Shown one piece after another: positions 53,710-63,561 of a stretch of 64,000 bases of DNA; positions within the stretch are counted from its first letter, which is position 1; each line of letters starts with the position of its first letter. The DNA lies in NCBI GenBank assembly GCA_039621445.1, contig CP154956.1:248001-312000 (forward strand), read 5' to 3'. This DNA is from Euglena gracilis. Lineage: Eukaryota > Euglenida > Euglenophyceae > Euglenales. The notes beneath the pieces were generated by a model. It searched no databases. It saw only the letters and a list, made by a program, of their open reading frames with translations, and was not told where the DNA came from. The translations under genes were made by a program, and so were the position numbers.

Positions 53710-54275
53710 TATATCAAGAACTGCGTCTTAACCGCAGACTCTGACCTGAGTCTGCGTTTCGAAACGCAGACTCAGGTCAGAGTCTGCGTTTGGAAACGCA
53801 GACTCAGGTGATGTGTTTAAGACGCAGTTATTTAAGGCTGTGTTTATAAAGCAACATGGCTTTGGTCAAAGTCTGTGTTTTTCAACCTCGACGACGGACG
53901 GCAGACTGACGACAGATTTTTGGGACAAAGCGAAGCCGAATTATGATCCGCTGCACTGATCTGGGACGGCCGGAAACCTCGGAATAAGAGTATGTGGCCG
54001 CCGGGCAGCTTTTGGCCGCCGTCTGTGGTCTTCCGACCTAGAATCCTCTCGAAATAGTAGTAACATTACCGTTAAACATGGGAACGTATGTGAAAGATGA
54101 CACAAGATTACATCGTCTCCTTCCCTTTGCATACCCATTTTGCCTGCTGCACTTTGCAACGTTGATGAGAATGCTCTGGGCGCTGCACCCACGATCCAAG
54201 AGTTCTTTGGTAGGCTCCAAAAAGTTGATGAGCACAGATGTTACATGACCTAACCTTGTATGGTGATATTTTTGG
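53710..54275. mobile_element. Palindrome element A-type remnant in copy 2
   Basis: Counterpart of 45767-46335: TATATCAAGAA at 53710-53720, AACGCAGACTC words to 53825, then the shared segment of about 400 bp. Confidence 0.55.
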
Positions 54276-54309
54276 GGAACCACCTCTGGGCCACTTGGGA
54301 AAAAAAAAC

Positions 54310-54765
54310 ACCCTCAACCCCCCTCAAAGTGCCCCCCCCCTCAGAGTGGTCAATTTTTTTGGCAAATGTTGGTCCCCCCCCTCACAGTGGTCATTTCCTC
54401 TTGGGCGCCTAATTAGGCCTAAAGCCCAAAAATAGGACCCCCCCAAAGGTGTCCCCCTCCCTGCCGTTTTGGCAAATTGTTCCCCCCCCTCTCAAAAGTG
54501 GTTCATTTCTCTTGGGGCATGCCTAAGCCCAAAAAATTAGGCCCCCCCCAAAACAGTGTCCCCCCTCCCTCACAAGATGGCCCGTTTTGGCAAATTTGTT
54601 CCCCCCCCTCAAAGTGGCCCATTTTCTCTCTCTTGCGCCGAAGGCGCCAAAACCCAAAAATGAGCCTAAGCCCAAAAAATAGACCCCTCAAAGTTTTTGT
54701 CCCCTCCCTCACAATGGCCGTTTGGGCAAATTTGTTCCCCCCCCCCTCAAAGGGGCCATTTTCCT
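54310..54765. repeat. CCCCTCAAAGTGG / GGCGCC array
   Basis: Units of CCCCCCTCAAAGTGGCCATTT and CTCTTGGCGCCxAA(A)GCCCAAAAAT repeat with a period of about 80-110 nt. They are shared with 22880-23280 and 46390-46680. A reading frame stays open through it into gag by chance. Confidence 0.7.
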
Positions 54766-54767
54766 CC

Positions 54768-57700
54768 ATGGATGACTATGGGAAGGGCACTGGTGAGCTC
54801 CTCACTGCTGAGGATGTGCAGGATATTGTTGCTCGGCTTCCAGGGGATCACCCCCTTGTGAGGCAGTTCAACCATGTGCAACAATGCGTTGCAGAGTGTG
54901 CAGCCGCATTGAACAAAGTGCTTCAGTTTGATGAGGACAACCAGAAACATGTCTTCACCAAGCTGGAACACTGCTGCAATTACTTGCAGGAAGTTGGCAG
55001 ATATTGCCAGAGGAATTTCGAAAGTGCGGGTATTGACCTTGCAAACTTTCGGGAAACCTTTGACAGAATATGCCAACAGCTCCCGCAAAACTTCCGGCAA
55101 ATTAGTGAATGCATGCATGAAGCGGAAACGCGGAATGACTCCACGTTTCTGCACTTGCATGGCTCACTACAACAGTTATCGGGACAAATGGAGTCCTGTT
55201 CATCTGCGTTGTTGCATCTGCAACAACAGTTGCATGCACGAGATTCCTCGTCTGCAACATCCAGCAGTGGTGGATTTGTGTCTATGGACCATTTCACCAC
55301 ATTGTCCGCAACTTTCCATGAATCGCAACACCGCATTATGCAGTTGTGCGATGAGACGGAAAAGTTTCGACAATTCCAGTCACAAGCCAACGAGAATTTT
55401 GCTCCCCACACGTATGTGCGGCAGTTGGAGGAGCGACTTTCCCGTTTGGAGCAGAAAACCTGCTATTGTGACGCGAATCGGGTTGGATTATCCAATCTGA
55501 GCGCGAAAGTCGCAGAAATGGCACAACGGCAGGATTCCCTGCAGTTGCAGTTGCAATCCGACATTGGCGGGATTAACTCGGCCATTGCGGGTTTGCAACA
55601 AAGCTATTCCGCACTTTCCCACCGAGTTCCGGACATTAGCGGTATTCAGACTGCTATTGGGGAACTCCAGACCCGGTATGCATCGGTGTCTACCAAAATA
55701 ACGGAAATGCAGTCTCTACCTGCAGGTTCCAGTTCTCGGATTACCGAGAACCCTGATTTCCAGGCATTTTATGACAAAATGCTCACTAACAATCAGGAAA
55801 CCTTGCAAGATTTCTGCAACGGCCTATTACGGCTTGAGGAATCGGTGAATCGGAATGCCCGATCCACGCAAAGTGAGATTACCAGGTTAGATGAGCGAAT
55901 TTCCGCGTTGTTGGATAACCCACAACCTGGAAATTTGCCCATGGGTACCACAACCGTGTTGTCGGATAACCCTGCACCGGTTGCACCCACCACCACACCA
56001 ACCAAGGTGACATCACCTTTGCAGATTCTCTCAAATGCTGTAAAAGCATTAATGGGACAACTCCAATTATTGGATAAGTCTCACGGAAAACTTGTCCAAG
56101 ATGTTACCGGAATTTCCGAAAGGATTCCGCACTTGGATGACTTTTCCCGTTACCGCAAGCGTATTCGCGCTTTGGAGGATGAAGTTGACCGTATTTGCGG
56201 CCAACTCCAACTCGTTGAGCATTTGGAGCAAAGTGTGCATGACTTGTCTGTGGGTTTGGATAATGTGTCCAACCAACAGCGGGTTTCACACCGCAATTCG
56301 GCAGTATGCATTGCCGAAGATACGCCAGATGCTCCAGATTCGCGTTTCCACAACCCGAATCTGGGTGCATATGCACCACCACCACCCGTGTCCCGAGTGT
56401 CACAATCCGCGATTCCGCGAATTGTGCCACCATTGGCCTTGCCCACAACTCAAAACCAGTTTTCGGATGAATTTCCCATTACGGGAACCGAATTTTCGGA
56501 AAACACGGCGATTCCGCCAAGTCTCCACCAAGAAATCCATCATTCCATGCTTGTGCGTGGAATGAGCCAAACCCGTACACCGGGAGTGGGTCACATGTTG
56601 CATGCGCGACATACCCCCACACCGGAGTGTCCCCCTATTACGGGTGACCAACAGGGTTTGCGACCGGATTTCCGGTACCAGGATTCACCTTCACCAGAAA
56701 TTTCGCGATTCCGACAAGAATCCGGAAAGGATACGCTTGGTGCTCGAGCGTACCCGGGCCCGAATCCACGGAATACCACCGAGGGCCAACGGGTTTTTCA
56801 GAAAGACTTCAAGGGCACTATCGCAATCGCGAATAAGGTGAAGCCCCAATGGGACGGTGACCCAACCACATGGAGACAGTTTTTCCGGGACTGGGAGTAC
56901 TACTGGGCATTGAAAGGGCCAACCCAGGACACAAACCCGGAGGTGATCAAGATGGAATTCATCGATTGCCTCCCTAGGGATGAGAAGGAGCGCGCGCGAC
57001 AACTCGTCATTCGCTACCGCGTTTCCTTTGATGACCTGGTGGAGCAATACGCTTCCACCAGTTCAAGTTTGGTCGCCAGGATTACCCTGGAGACCAAGTG
57101 GCGGCAATGCGCCCCACCCGATCGCAAATGGAAGTCCATTGACCTTTGGTATGCCAAATGGTTAGGACTTGCTGCTGAAGTGGATGAACTCAGTGAAAAG
57201 CAAATGCGCGAACAGTTTGACGCTGTTCTCATGCATTACACGCCTAGCCTCATCAAGGATATCCATCGTGAGGAGTTGGCGGGTAATGCAATGACTCTTG
57301 ACCAACGCTGGAACTACGTTTCCAAGCAATTGAAGCTATCACAGCTTCTTGGTCAGATTCAGTCCGCGTATACCGCACACCCAACCGCTGGATTACCGGC
57401 TGGTTCGGTGAACGCATTGCAAAAATCACCGGTTTCACCCACTTCACCAACCACGGGATCGAAAACGCGATACCCGCGTTCTTCGGACCAAGCCACGGAT
57501 AAAGTGTGCTTCTTGTGCAACAAACCGGGACATATGTCTCGCGAGTGCCCTAATCCTGAAGCGCGAAAGCGTATTCAGAGTCCGCGGGGCTCGACCTCAT
57601 CACGAGGTTCGGGTTCCTCCGCGTTTTCACGTCAATCGGGCAATTCACGGTCATCGGGTCCCCGTTCCGGTGGTATTAGCCCCCGGATCCCGTTCCGCGA

Positions 57701-58238
57701 TGAGCGGAAACACGGTACCCCTCGGGGTAGGTCACCCGGTGCCCCGGCCAAGAAGCGTGATTCTCATCGCGAGACATCGCGATCGCGTTCGCGAAGCGGA
57801 TCATCTTCTTCGCGATCCTCATCGGGAAAACCCCGATACACCGGTCATGGTCGACGGGATACCCGGTCACCACGACGGTTTGACGGGAAATCGGGAAACC
57901 GATCCCCCCGTTATCCAGATTCGCGACACAAATCTCGGTGTTCGCTTTGTGGATCGAGTGATCACCACTCATCCAAATGTCCGCGTTCTCGTTCTCCCCG
58001 CCCTGGCCAACGTCATCGCGGTATGAATCGCGGTGACAAGGGTCACTCCTCCAACCGCCATAAAGTCGGTTTCAAGATATCTTGTTTGGAGGATGACACC
58101 CCGGCTTCGGGCAGGGAGGGGGATGAGACCACGGATACCGATTTCGACGAGGCCCGCATGGCGGTGCGCACGTTGAAATCCGTTTATACCTCTAAAAGGC
58201 CCATAGCCGGCTATTCGGCCGGTTCGGACCTGGAGTAG
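54768..58238 (+). CDS. gag: Gag polyprotein of a Ty3/gypsy chromovirus (1156 aa)
   Basis: The start chosen is ATG at 54768 (MDDYGKGTGELLTAEDVQ); earlier in-frame codons lie in the repeat array. Residues 1-640 are glutamine- and leucine-rich with coiled-coil character and a proline-rich stretch. About 680-870 form the capsid-like Gag domain (WDGDPTTWRQFFRDWEYYW to LKLSQLLGQIQ). A zinc knuckle CFLCNKPGHMSREC starts near residue 914, followed by an Arg/Ser-rich region and a second knuckle CSLCGSSDHHSSKC near 1058. Gag packages the element RNA in cytoplasmic particles. It is longer than usual for Ty3/gypsy Gag (about 300-500 aa), owing to the N-terminal part. It ends at a UAG with a hairpin after it. 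Confidence 0.85.
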   Translation: MDDYGKGTGELLTAEDVQDIVARLPGDHPLVRQFNHVQQCVAECAAALNKVLQFDEDNQKHVFTKLEHCCNYLQEVGRYCQRNFESAGIDLANFRETFDRICQQLPQNFRQISECMHEAETRNDSTFLHLHGSLQQLSGQMESCSSALLHLQQQLHARDSSSATSSSGGFVSMDHFTTLSATFHESQHRIMQLCDETEKFRQFQSQANENFAPHTYVRQLEERLSRLEQKTCYCDANRVGLSNLSAKVAEMAQRQDSLQLQLQSDIGGINSAIAGLQQSYSALSHRVPDISGIQTAIGELQTRYASVSTKITEMQSLPAGSSSRITENPDFQAFYDKMLTNNQETLQDFCNGLLRLEESVNRNARSTQSEITRLDERISALLDNPQPGNLPMGTTTVLSDNPAPVAPTTTPTKVTSPLQILSNAVKALMGQLQLLDKSHGKLVQDVTGISERIPHLDDFSRYRKRIRALEDEVDRICGQLQLVEHLEQSVHDLSVGLDNVSNQQRVSHRNSAVCIAEDTPDAPDSRFHNPNLGAYAPPPPVSRVSQSAIPRIVPPLALPTTQNQFSDEFPITGTEFSENTAIPPSLHQEIHHSMLVRGMSQTRTPGVGHMLHARHTPTPECPPITGDQQGLRPDFRYQDSPSPEISRFRQESGKDTLGARAYPGPNPRNTTEGQRVFQKDFKGTIAIANKVKPQWDGDPTTWRQFFRDWEYYWALKGPTQDTNPEVIKMEFIDCLPRDEKERARQLVIRYRVSFDDLVEQYASTSSSLVARITLETKWRQCAPPDRKWKSIDLWYAKWLGLAAEVDELSEKQMREQFDAVLMHYTPSLIKDIHREELAGNAMTLDQRWNYVSKQLKLSQLLGQIQSAYTAHPTAGLPAGSVNALQKSPVSPTSPTTGSKTRYPRSSDQATDKVCFLCNKPGHMSRECPNPEARKRIQSPRGSTSSRGSGSSAFSRQSGNSRSSGPRSGGISPRIPFRDERKHGTPRGRSPGAPAKKRDSHRETSRSRSRSGSSSSRSSSGKPRYTGHGRRDTRSPRRFDGKSGNRSPRYPDSRHKSRCSLCGSSDHHSSKCPRSRSPRPGQRHRGMNRGDKGHSSNRHKVGFKISCLEDDTPASGREGDETTDTDFDEARMAVRTLKSVYTSKRPIAGYSAGSDLE

Positions 58239-58274
58239 GGGAGCCCGAGGTCCGAGGGCACGGACCTCTGGGCT
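58236..58274 (+). promoter_or_regulatory. UAG with downstream 12-bp hairpin: candidate readthrough signal
   Basis: UAG at 58236-58238 is followed after 3 nt by AGCCCGAGGUCC (58242-58253). This pairs perfectly with GGACCUC-U-GGGCU (58262-58274), with a single bulged U (58269) and an 8-nt loop. Gag and pol are in the same frame across this stop. Loop bases GGGCA could pair with UGCCC at 58308-58312 to form a pseudoknot. Same-frame stop plus structure is the layout of gammaretroviral readthrough, though spacing here is shorter. Confidence 0.65.
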
Positions 58275-61200
58275 GATGAACAGATGGAGGTAGGACCTGA
58301 TCAACCCTGCCCCCCCTGCCCATCTGCCTTCCTGGTCGGTACCCGGAAAATTTTCTGGTCCCCCCCCCCCCCCCCCCACTTTCCGCTCGGAATGTTGTGC
58401 AAAGTAGGAAAGGGTTCATGGGAAAGCTGGCAAGAAAACGTATTTTCGCCAGACCCTTCACTTTGCTTACCCCCCATGGAACTTTTGGTCCAAGCGGAAA
58501 TCAAAATCCAAAATTTTTGTGCAAAAGTCAAAATTCTCATTGACACTGGTTGTCGCATTGCACTACTTTTTCGGTTCGGGTTGATACCAACCCCCCTCTT
58601 GGTGAAAGCCAAGAAGCCGATCAAAATTACGACGGCTGACAACACCCCCATGTGCGGTGGTGACTTGGGATGCTTTTTGGACATAGTCCTACCCCTCATC
58701 CCCAAGCACCACTCACACCCCCCCCAACCACAAAATTTTCCGGATACCTGGGGATACGAATCCGGAATCCATGGTTCTGACGTAATACTGGGATACCCCT
58801 TTTTACGTCAGCACCGGCTGGTAGTGGATTGCCACTCCCACGGTTTGTGCACATCACCATTCTCTTCATTGCCCCCCAAACCTTCATCACCCGTGGCGTC
58901 AACCGCGACAGCCACCAATTTTTCCACACCGTTTTCAAAAACTTTTACCCCGTTACCAACCACACCAACCAACGTTTTCCACACCGGGTGTACCGAGAAA
59001 GTTCACCCCCTGCCCATTGACACACCAACTTCCGTTCCCCATGAGGCAGGGCAAGCGAGTAGCGGTACCCCCCTCGTTCCACTGGGTTACAAGACGAAAG
59101 CCCAAAGGCCTGAAGTGATCACGGTGTCGAGTAGTCGCCCAGCTGCACCAATACCCCGTTTTCCACCAGATGTATCGCTTGCAGATACATCTGTACACCC
59201 CCCAGCAGCTACAAAAGCGCATCCCAACTTTTACACACACCCCCACCAGACCAACATGCGCGACCAGGACCACTACTCCGACACTTCCTTCCAATGTGTG
59301 CACTGTAGGAGAATTTCCGCCCAGCCAGATTTCGATTGTGGATGTCTAGTCCAAACACCAACACTAATCCCGATTTCGCGTAACCATACACTTGGTTGCG
59401 GATCGCAATGCGCGACCGTACATCAAGTGCTCCAACAACGAGGTATTGCCTTGTTGTTTGGGACCGCGAAATCCGTGTCACACACCTCCCCCACCTCCAT
59501 CTGGCATGATATGGACTGGGTATGCACCCATCCAACCCATCAACCCTTGGGAATGCCCCTTGGGAGTGTGGATGACACACCCTTGACCTATGTTTGCGGA
59601 TCCCTGAATTGCGTTACAGTTTTTCAACCCGCGAACCAGGTCGACACATACGCGATGCGCGTATGGAACGCATTTAATTTTGGTCAATACCGTATTTTGG
59701 AGGAATGGTTCTCCAAAATCGCGGCTTTGGCTGATTCCTTCGATTTGTCGTTGGAAATTGATGCGTTCTCATCAAAAGCGCATGCGCGCTTGTCGCGATA
59801 TTGGTCGCGACATACCAACGCATTTCTTAAATTCTGGGGTGATACGGTGCTGTGGATGCATCCTCCCCCAAAGCTTATCCCGGATGTGGTGGAGAAAATT
59901 CTCCGCGATGAAGCGCGAGGAGCTCTCCTCATACCCGTCAATCCGAATGCGGATTGGTTTCACCAACTATCCCATGTGTGTTTTCATTGGTGGGATTTAC
60001 CCGCTGATGTACCACTATTTGAGGATTTTTGTGGTATATTATTACCACCTGTCAAAGAAATCATTTTTCGCGTTTGTTTCTTTGACGCATTCGGAATATC
60101 CGATGTGCGTGTGCCAAGATACCTTGGTACCAATGGGGATGCCACACCCTCAACGCAGATTTCTGCGGTCATTGAGAGTGCGGACCAACATCCCAAGTCT
60201 GCTGACTATTGTTCGCGAATTGCTCGCGAATTCCATGGTGTACTGGATAACCCAGTTTACGCCTGCGACATCGACCCCGCGATTCGCGGTCCGTTCGGTG
60301 TTTGCAAAATCGAGCTCAAGGATGGCGCTAAACCTATGCACCGGAAATTTTTCCGTTGCTCGGGTGAACGCGAACAGGCTCTCAACGAGATGATTGAGAA
60401 GCTCATCCAGCGGAAGTGGATTATCCCTTCCAAGAGCGAGTGGACATCACAAGCTTTTGTGGTGCCCAAACCCGCTGACCAGTCTGGTCAGAAGAAGTGG
60501 AGACTGGTGCTGGATTACCGGTACCTGAACTCCCAAACGAAGGATGACCCCTTCCCGTTACCGCTGATCGAGGATTTGATCACCAAACAATCGGATAACC
60601 GGTTGTGGTCAATCTTTGATCTGGAAGACGGTTTCCATCAGATGCATTTGCATCCTGATTCGCAACCGTACACGGCATTCGTGACATCCAAGGGTGTGTA
60701 CCAATGGACGGTACTCCCCATGGGTGTTAAGAATGGCCCAGCCATGTTTCAACGCATGATCCAGTGGGTTTTGCGCGATTTACCGTTTGCTCTGGTGTAC
60801 ATCGATGATGTACTGGTGGGAACCCAACCGCCATCCGCGAAATCGGGCGAGGATATCCTCGACCCGCATTATCGCGATGTGCGCGCGGTATTATCCGCGT
60901 TCCAAAAGCATGTGCTTTTTGTGAAGGGTTCCAAAATGCACCTGTTTCGCAAAATTATTAAGTTTTGCGGGCACATTCTGAGCAACGGGCAGCGTAAAGC
61001 CGCACCCAGTAAGATGGAGGCCATTAAGAAATGGACTCCTGAGGTCATTAAGACCTTAACGCATTTAAAGGGATTTTTGGGATTAGCCCAATACTACGCG
61101 ATTTACATGAAAGATTTCGCGAAAATCGCGGTACCCCTAACCCGACAACTCAAAAATCGGACACCCGATAACGCAAAAGTCATTTGGGATGACCAAATGC

Positions 61201-62489
61201 GCGAGGCCTTGAATAAAATCAAGGACTTGCTCCTCGAGAACGTGGTTCTCGATATCGCGGATCCATACAAACCGTATGTCCTGGAGGTCGACAGCAGCGA
61301 TTACGCTGTTGGCGGGGTTCTTAGCCAGCATAATGCGGCGAATGAACTCCGACCTGTGGCTTTCTTCAGCAGGAAGCTACAGGGCGACAACGGGAAAGGA
61401 CAGGTTAAATGGAGCATTCGCGAAAAGGAGACATATGCCATTGTGCTAATTCTCCAGAAGTTCCGCAGCTGGATAGCCAGCAGCCTGGTCCAGATACTGG
61501 TGTTGACGGATCATGAGAGCCTTCAACACTGGTATACCGAGGACCTGAACAAGGCCATGTCATCAGTGGGCAGAAGATGCCGATGGCATGAGTTCTTGAG
61601 CCAGTTTAACCTGGTGGTAGTTTATACCCCAGGTCATACGCAAAAAGTTGCGGATCCTCTCAGCCGAGCCCCCTGGTATTATCCTGGGAACCCGGATGAG
61701 GGTGATGCGACTTTTCATGGCAGCCATGAGGCTGACCAGTTCGCACGTCGATCCGACGCTGCGGACAACATGCTCGATTCACTACCGGTTTCCCGGGTGT
61801 ATCGCAGCATCGCCATTTCACCATTGCGTGGAAGGCGCCGGCGTGGACGCACTGCCGGACCCCGTCGCATTACGCGTACGGAAACTCCTACCCCCCTATT
61901 TTTCCGCGAATGGGATTATTCGCGTGACCCTATATATAGTACCATTGTGAATAGACTTCGTAATGGTGAATCCATAGAGAATTACTCTCTATCACCATTG
62001 CGGCTTATTTTCCGGAATGATTCTGGTTATAAATATTGTATACCCCAAGACCTGGTTGATGATGTGATTTTGAGCTATCACAACCATGGTCACCCTGGGG
62101 CCCCCAAACTTCTTTCACTAGTGGGTCGCAGATATTGCACAACCCTGAGTGAAAAAGAATTATATTCGCGCTGTTTGCGAATTTCGCAACGGTGCCAAAT
62201 TTGTCAGGCTGTGAAACCGCGCAGAGGTACCCCCCCTGGTACGATGGACTTTTTCCCCGTACCACCTGACATTTTTACATCCCTCTGCATGGATTTTCTC
62301 GAACTTGAACCTTGCAAAGGATCAGATGACAAAATTTACGATTACGTTTTTTGTTGTCGTCTGTCGGCTGAGTGGGTACATAGTAGCCATTCCATGCCGG
62401 AAAGCAGGGTTGACAGCCCAAATTTTGGCATCCATATTCCTGGAGAAATGCATCTGCTTAATGGGTTTACCGAACGAAATCGTGAGTGA
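58239..62489 (+). pseudogene. pol: Pol polyprotein: protease, DIRS-like module, RT, RNase H, integrase N-part (frameshifted)
   Basis: Read in the gag frame after the UAG; the first Met is at 58284. Domains by residue after the stop: aspartic protease with DTG at 102 (58542), as DTGC rather than the usual DTGA/S; a Cys/His-rich segment about 355-395. A module about 505-583 (EIDAFSSKAHARLSRYW, then MHPPPKLIPDVVEKI, LLIPVNPNADWF) resembles the segment found in DIRS-type elements. Reverse transcriptase about 700-900 has YIDD at 854; Ty3-type RNase H about 1016-1140 has EVDSSD, ending LSRAPW. The integrase zinc-binding HHCC runs about 1281-1322 and the first catalytic Asp is in MDF (62292). A T6 run at 62347-62352 shifts the frame, and a stop follows at 62489. 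Confidence 0.8.
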
Positions 62490-63366
62490 TCAAGATCACT
62501 TGATCTCTTCGCGGTTTTTCACAACTTTGTGCGGTTTACTCGGCATTGAGCAGCATTTTTCCATTATATACCGCCCGAAAGGCAATGGTAGAGCCGAGGC
62601 AGCCGTGAAATCCGTTGTCAATATGCTTCGCCTTTCATTGGCTGACTCGGGTAAGAATTGGTTATCCGTTCTTCATTGGTGTTTATTTTACATCAATACC
62701 TTGCCAGGGTTGGTATTACCACACTCACCGTACAAAATTGTTTTCGGACGCGACCCTCCGGCCATAGGGGATATCCCCTCGGAGAGACCCGCCCGAAGTA
62801 GCGTCAGCTGTGAAACGTGGTTTGCAGAAGTGGAATCACTCCGCTCTGCAGTCCAATCACGTATCACAGAAATTCATTCCAACAAACGGAAATCGTTTTT
62901 ACAAAACTTCAACACACCTGTGTATAGTCCAGGTGACCGCGTGTGGGTACGGAATAACCGCACCCGCATGCAATCTTCCAAGCTAGATCCTCTTTGGCTC
63001 GGCCCATGCGAAATTTTGGAGAGGTTAGGTGGTAGCGGGCGATATAAAGTTGCCTTGCCCAACGGGATTGAGGACGTCCATATGGACGACTTCAAACCGT
63101 ACCTAAGCCCCCCAGACGGAAAAGCTATCCCCTGCCTTTATTTCAAGCCCCGTTCCAGATTACCTGAAACGGACGACTTTGTGGTCGATAAGATAATAGA
63201 CCACAAGGTCGACAGGGGTGTGCACTACTGGAAAGTTCGCTGGAAAGGGTATGGGCCAGAGGAGGACACTTGGGAGCCAGCATCCAGTTTTGTTGGATAC
63301 GTCCAACAGGATTGGAAGCTGTGGAACAAGCGCAATAACATAGACATAAACATAAACGCCTTCTGA
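62305..63366 (+). pseudogene. Integrase C-part with chromodomain (other side of the frameshift)
   Basis: The integrase core continues in the next frame from about 62353. The second catalytic Asp is in IVSDQD (62488) and the Glu in GRAEAAV (62596), giving the DD35E spacing. The usual HPQTDGQ before the Glu is replaced by [13 protein letters not shown]-like region ([18 protein letters not shown]) follows. A C-terminal chromodomain (63172-63320: [26 protein letters not shown]) keeps three aromatic positions of the methyl-lysine cage. Such chromodomains can steer integration to marked chromatin. The ATG at 62305 is out of context and probably not used; this was one polyprotein with pol before the frameshift. 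Confidence 0.8.
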
Positions 63367-63561
63367 AACGATTTCGTTTTGGAGAATGCGTGTGTTTTAT
63401 GTGAATGTTTCGCGTTTATACCCCCCCCTGCACTTCATTATTTCTCTATCTTTCTCGCAGAGTTTTGATTAAGATAGAAGCCTTGTTTTTTCAGTGCTCT
63501 CGCACTCAAATCGACTGACAACAAGGTTATCCTTAGTTGTCGTCGTCGTTCGGGTAGCATC
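63367..63561. other. Pol-ORF3 spacer
   Basis: 195 nt with a C7 run and a pyrimidine-rich CTATCTTTCTCGCAG that would suit a splice acceptor ahead of ORF3. No LTR start or other feature is visible. Confidence 0.4.

Larger units (their letters stand above)
49456..54765. repeat. Segmental duplication, copy 2
   Basis: Same order as 42021-46700 with near-identical stretches. Main differences: the anticodon arm retained in the tRNA-Asn-like sequence, a 680-bp insertion with deletion at 52470-53150, and continuation of the CTCAAAGTGGCC array to within a few nucleotides of the gag ATG. Confidence 0.85.

Noticed and set aside
54477-54767. N-terminal extension of the gag frame upstream of 54768
   Set aside because: It translates the CTCAAAGTGG array shared with two other loci; protein-like sequence starts only at the ATG at 54768.
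62305-62352. ATG at 62305 as a separate start for an integrase ORF
   Set aside because: The first codons are out-of-frame pol sequence; the integrase similarity is continuous with the upstream frame, so a frameshift in the T6 run explains it better than a new gene.
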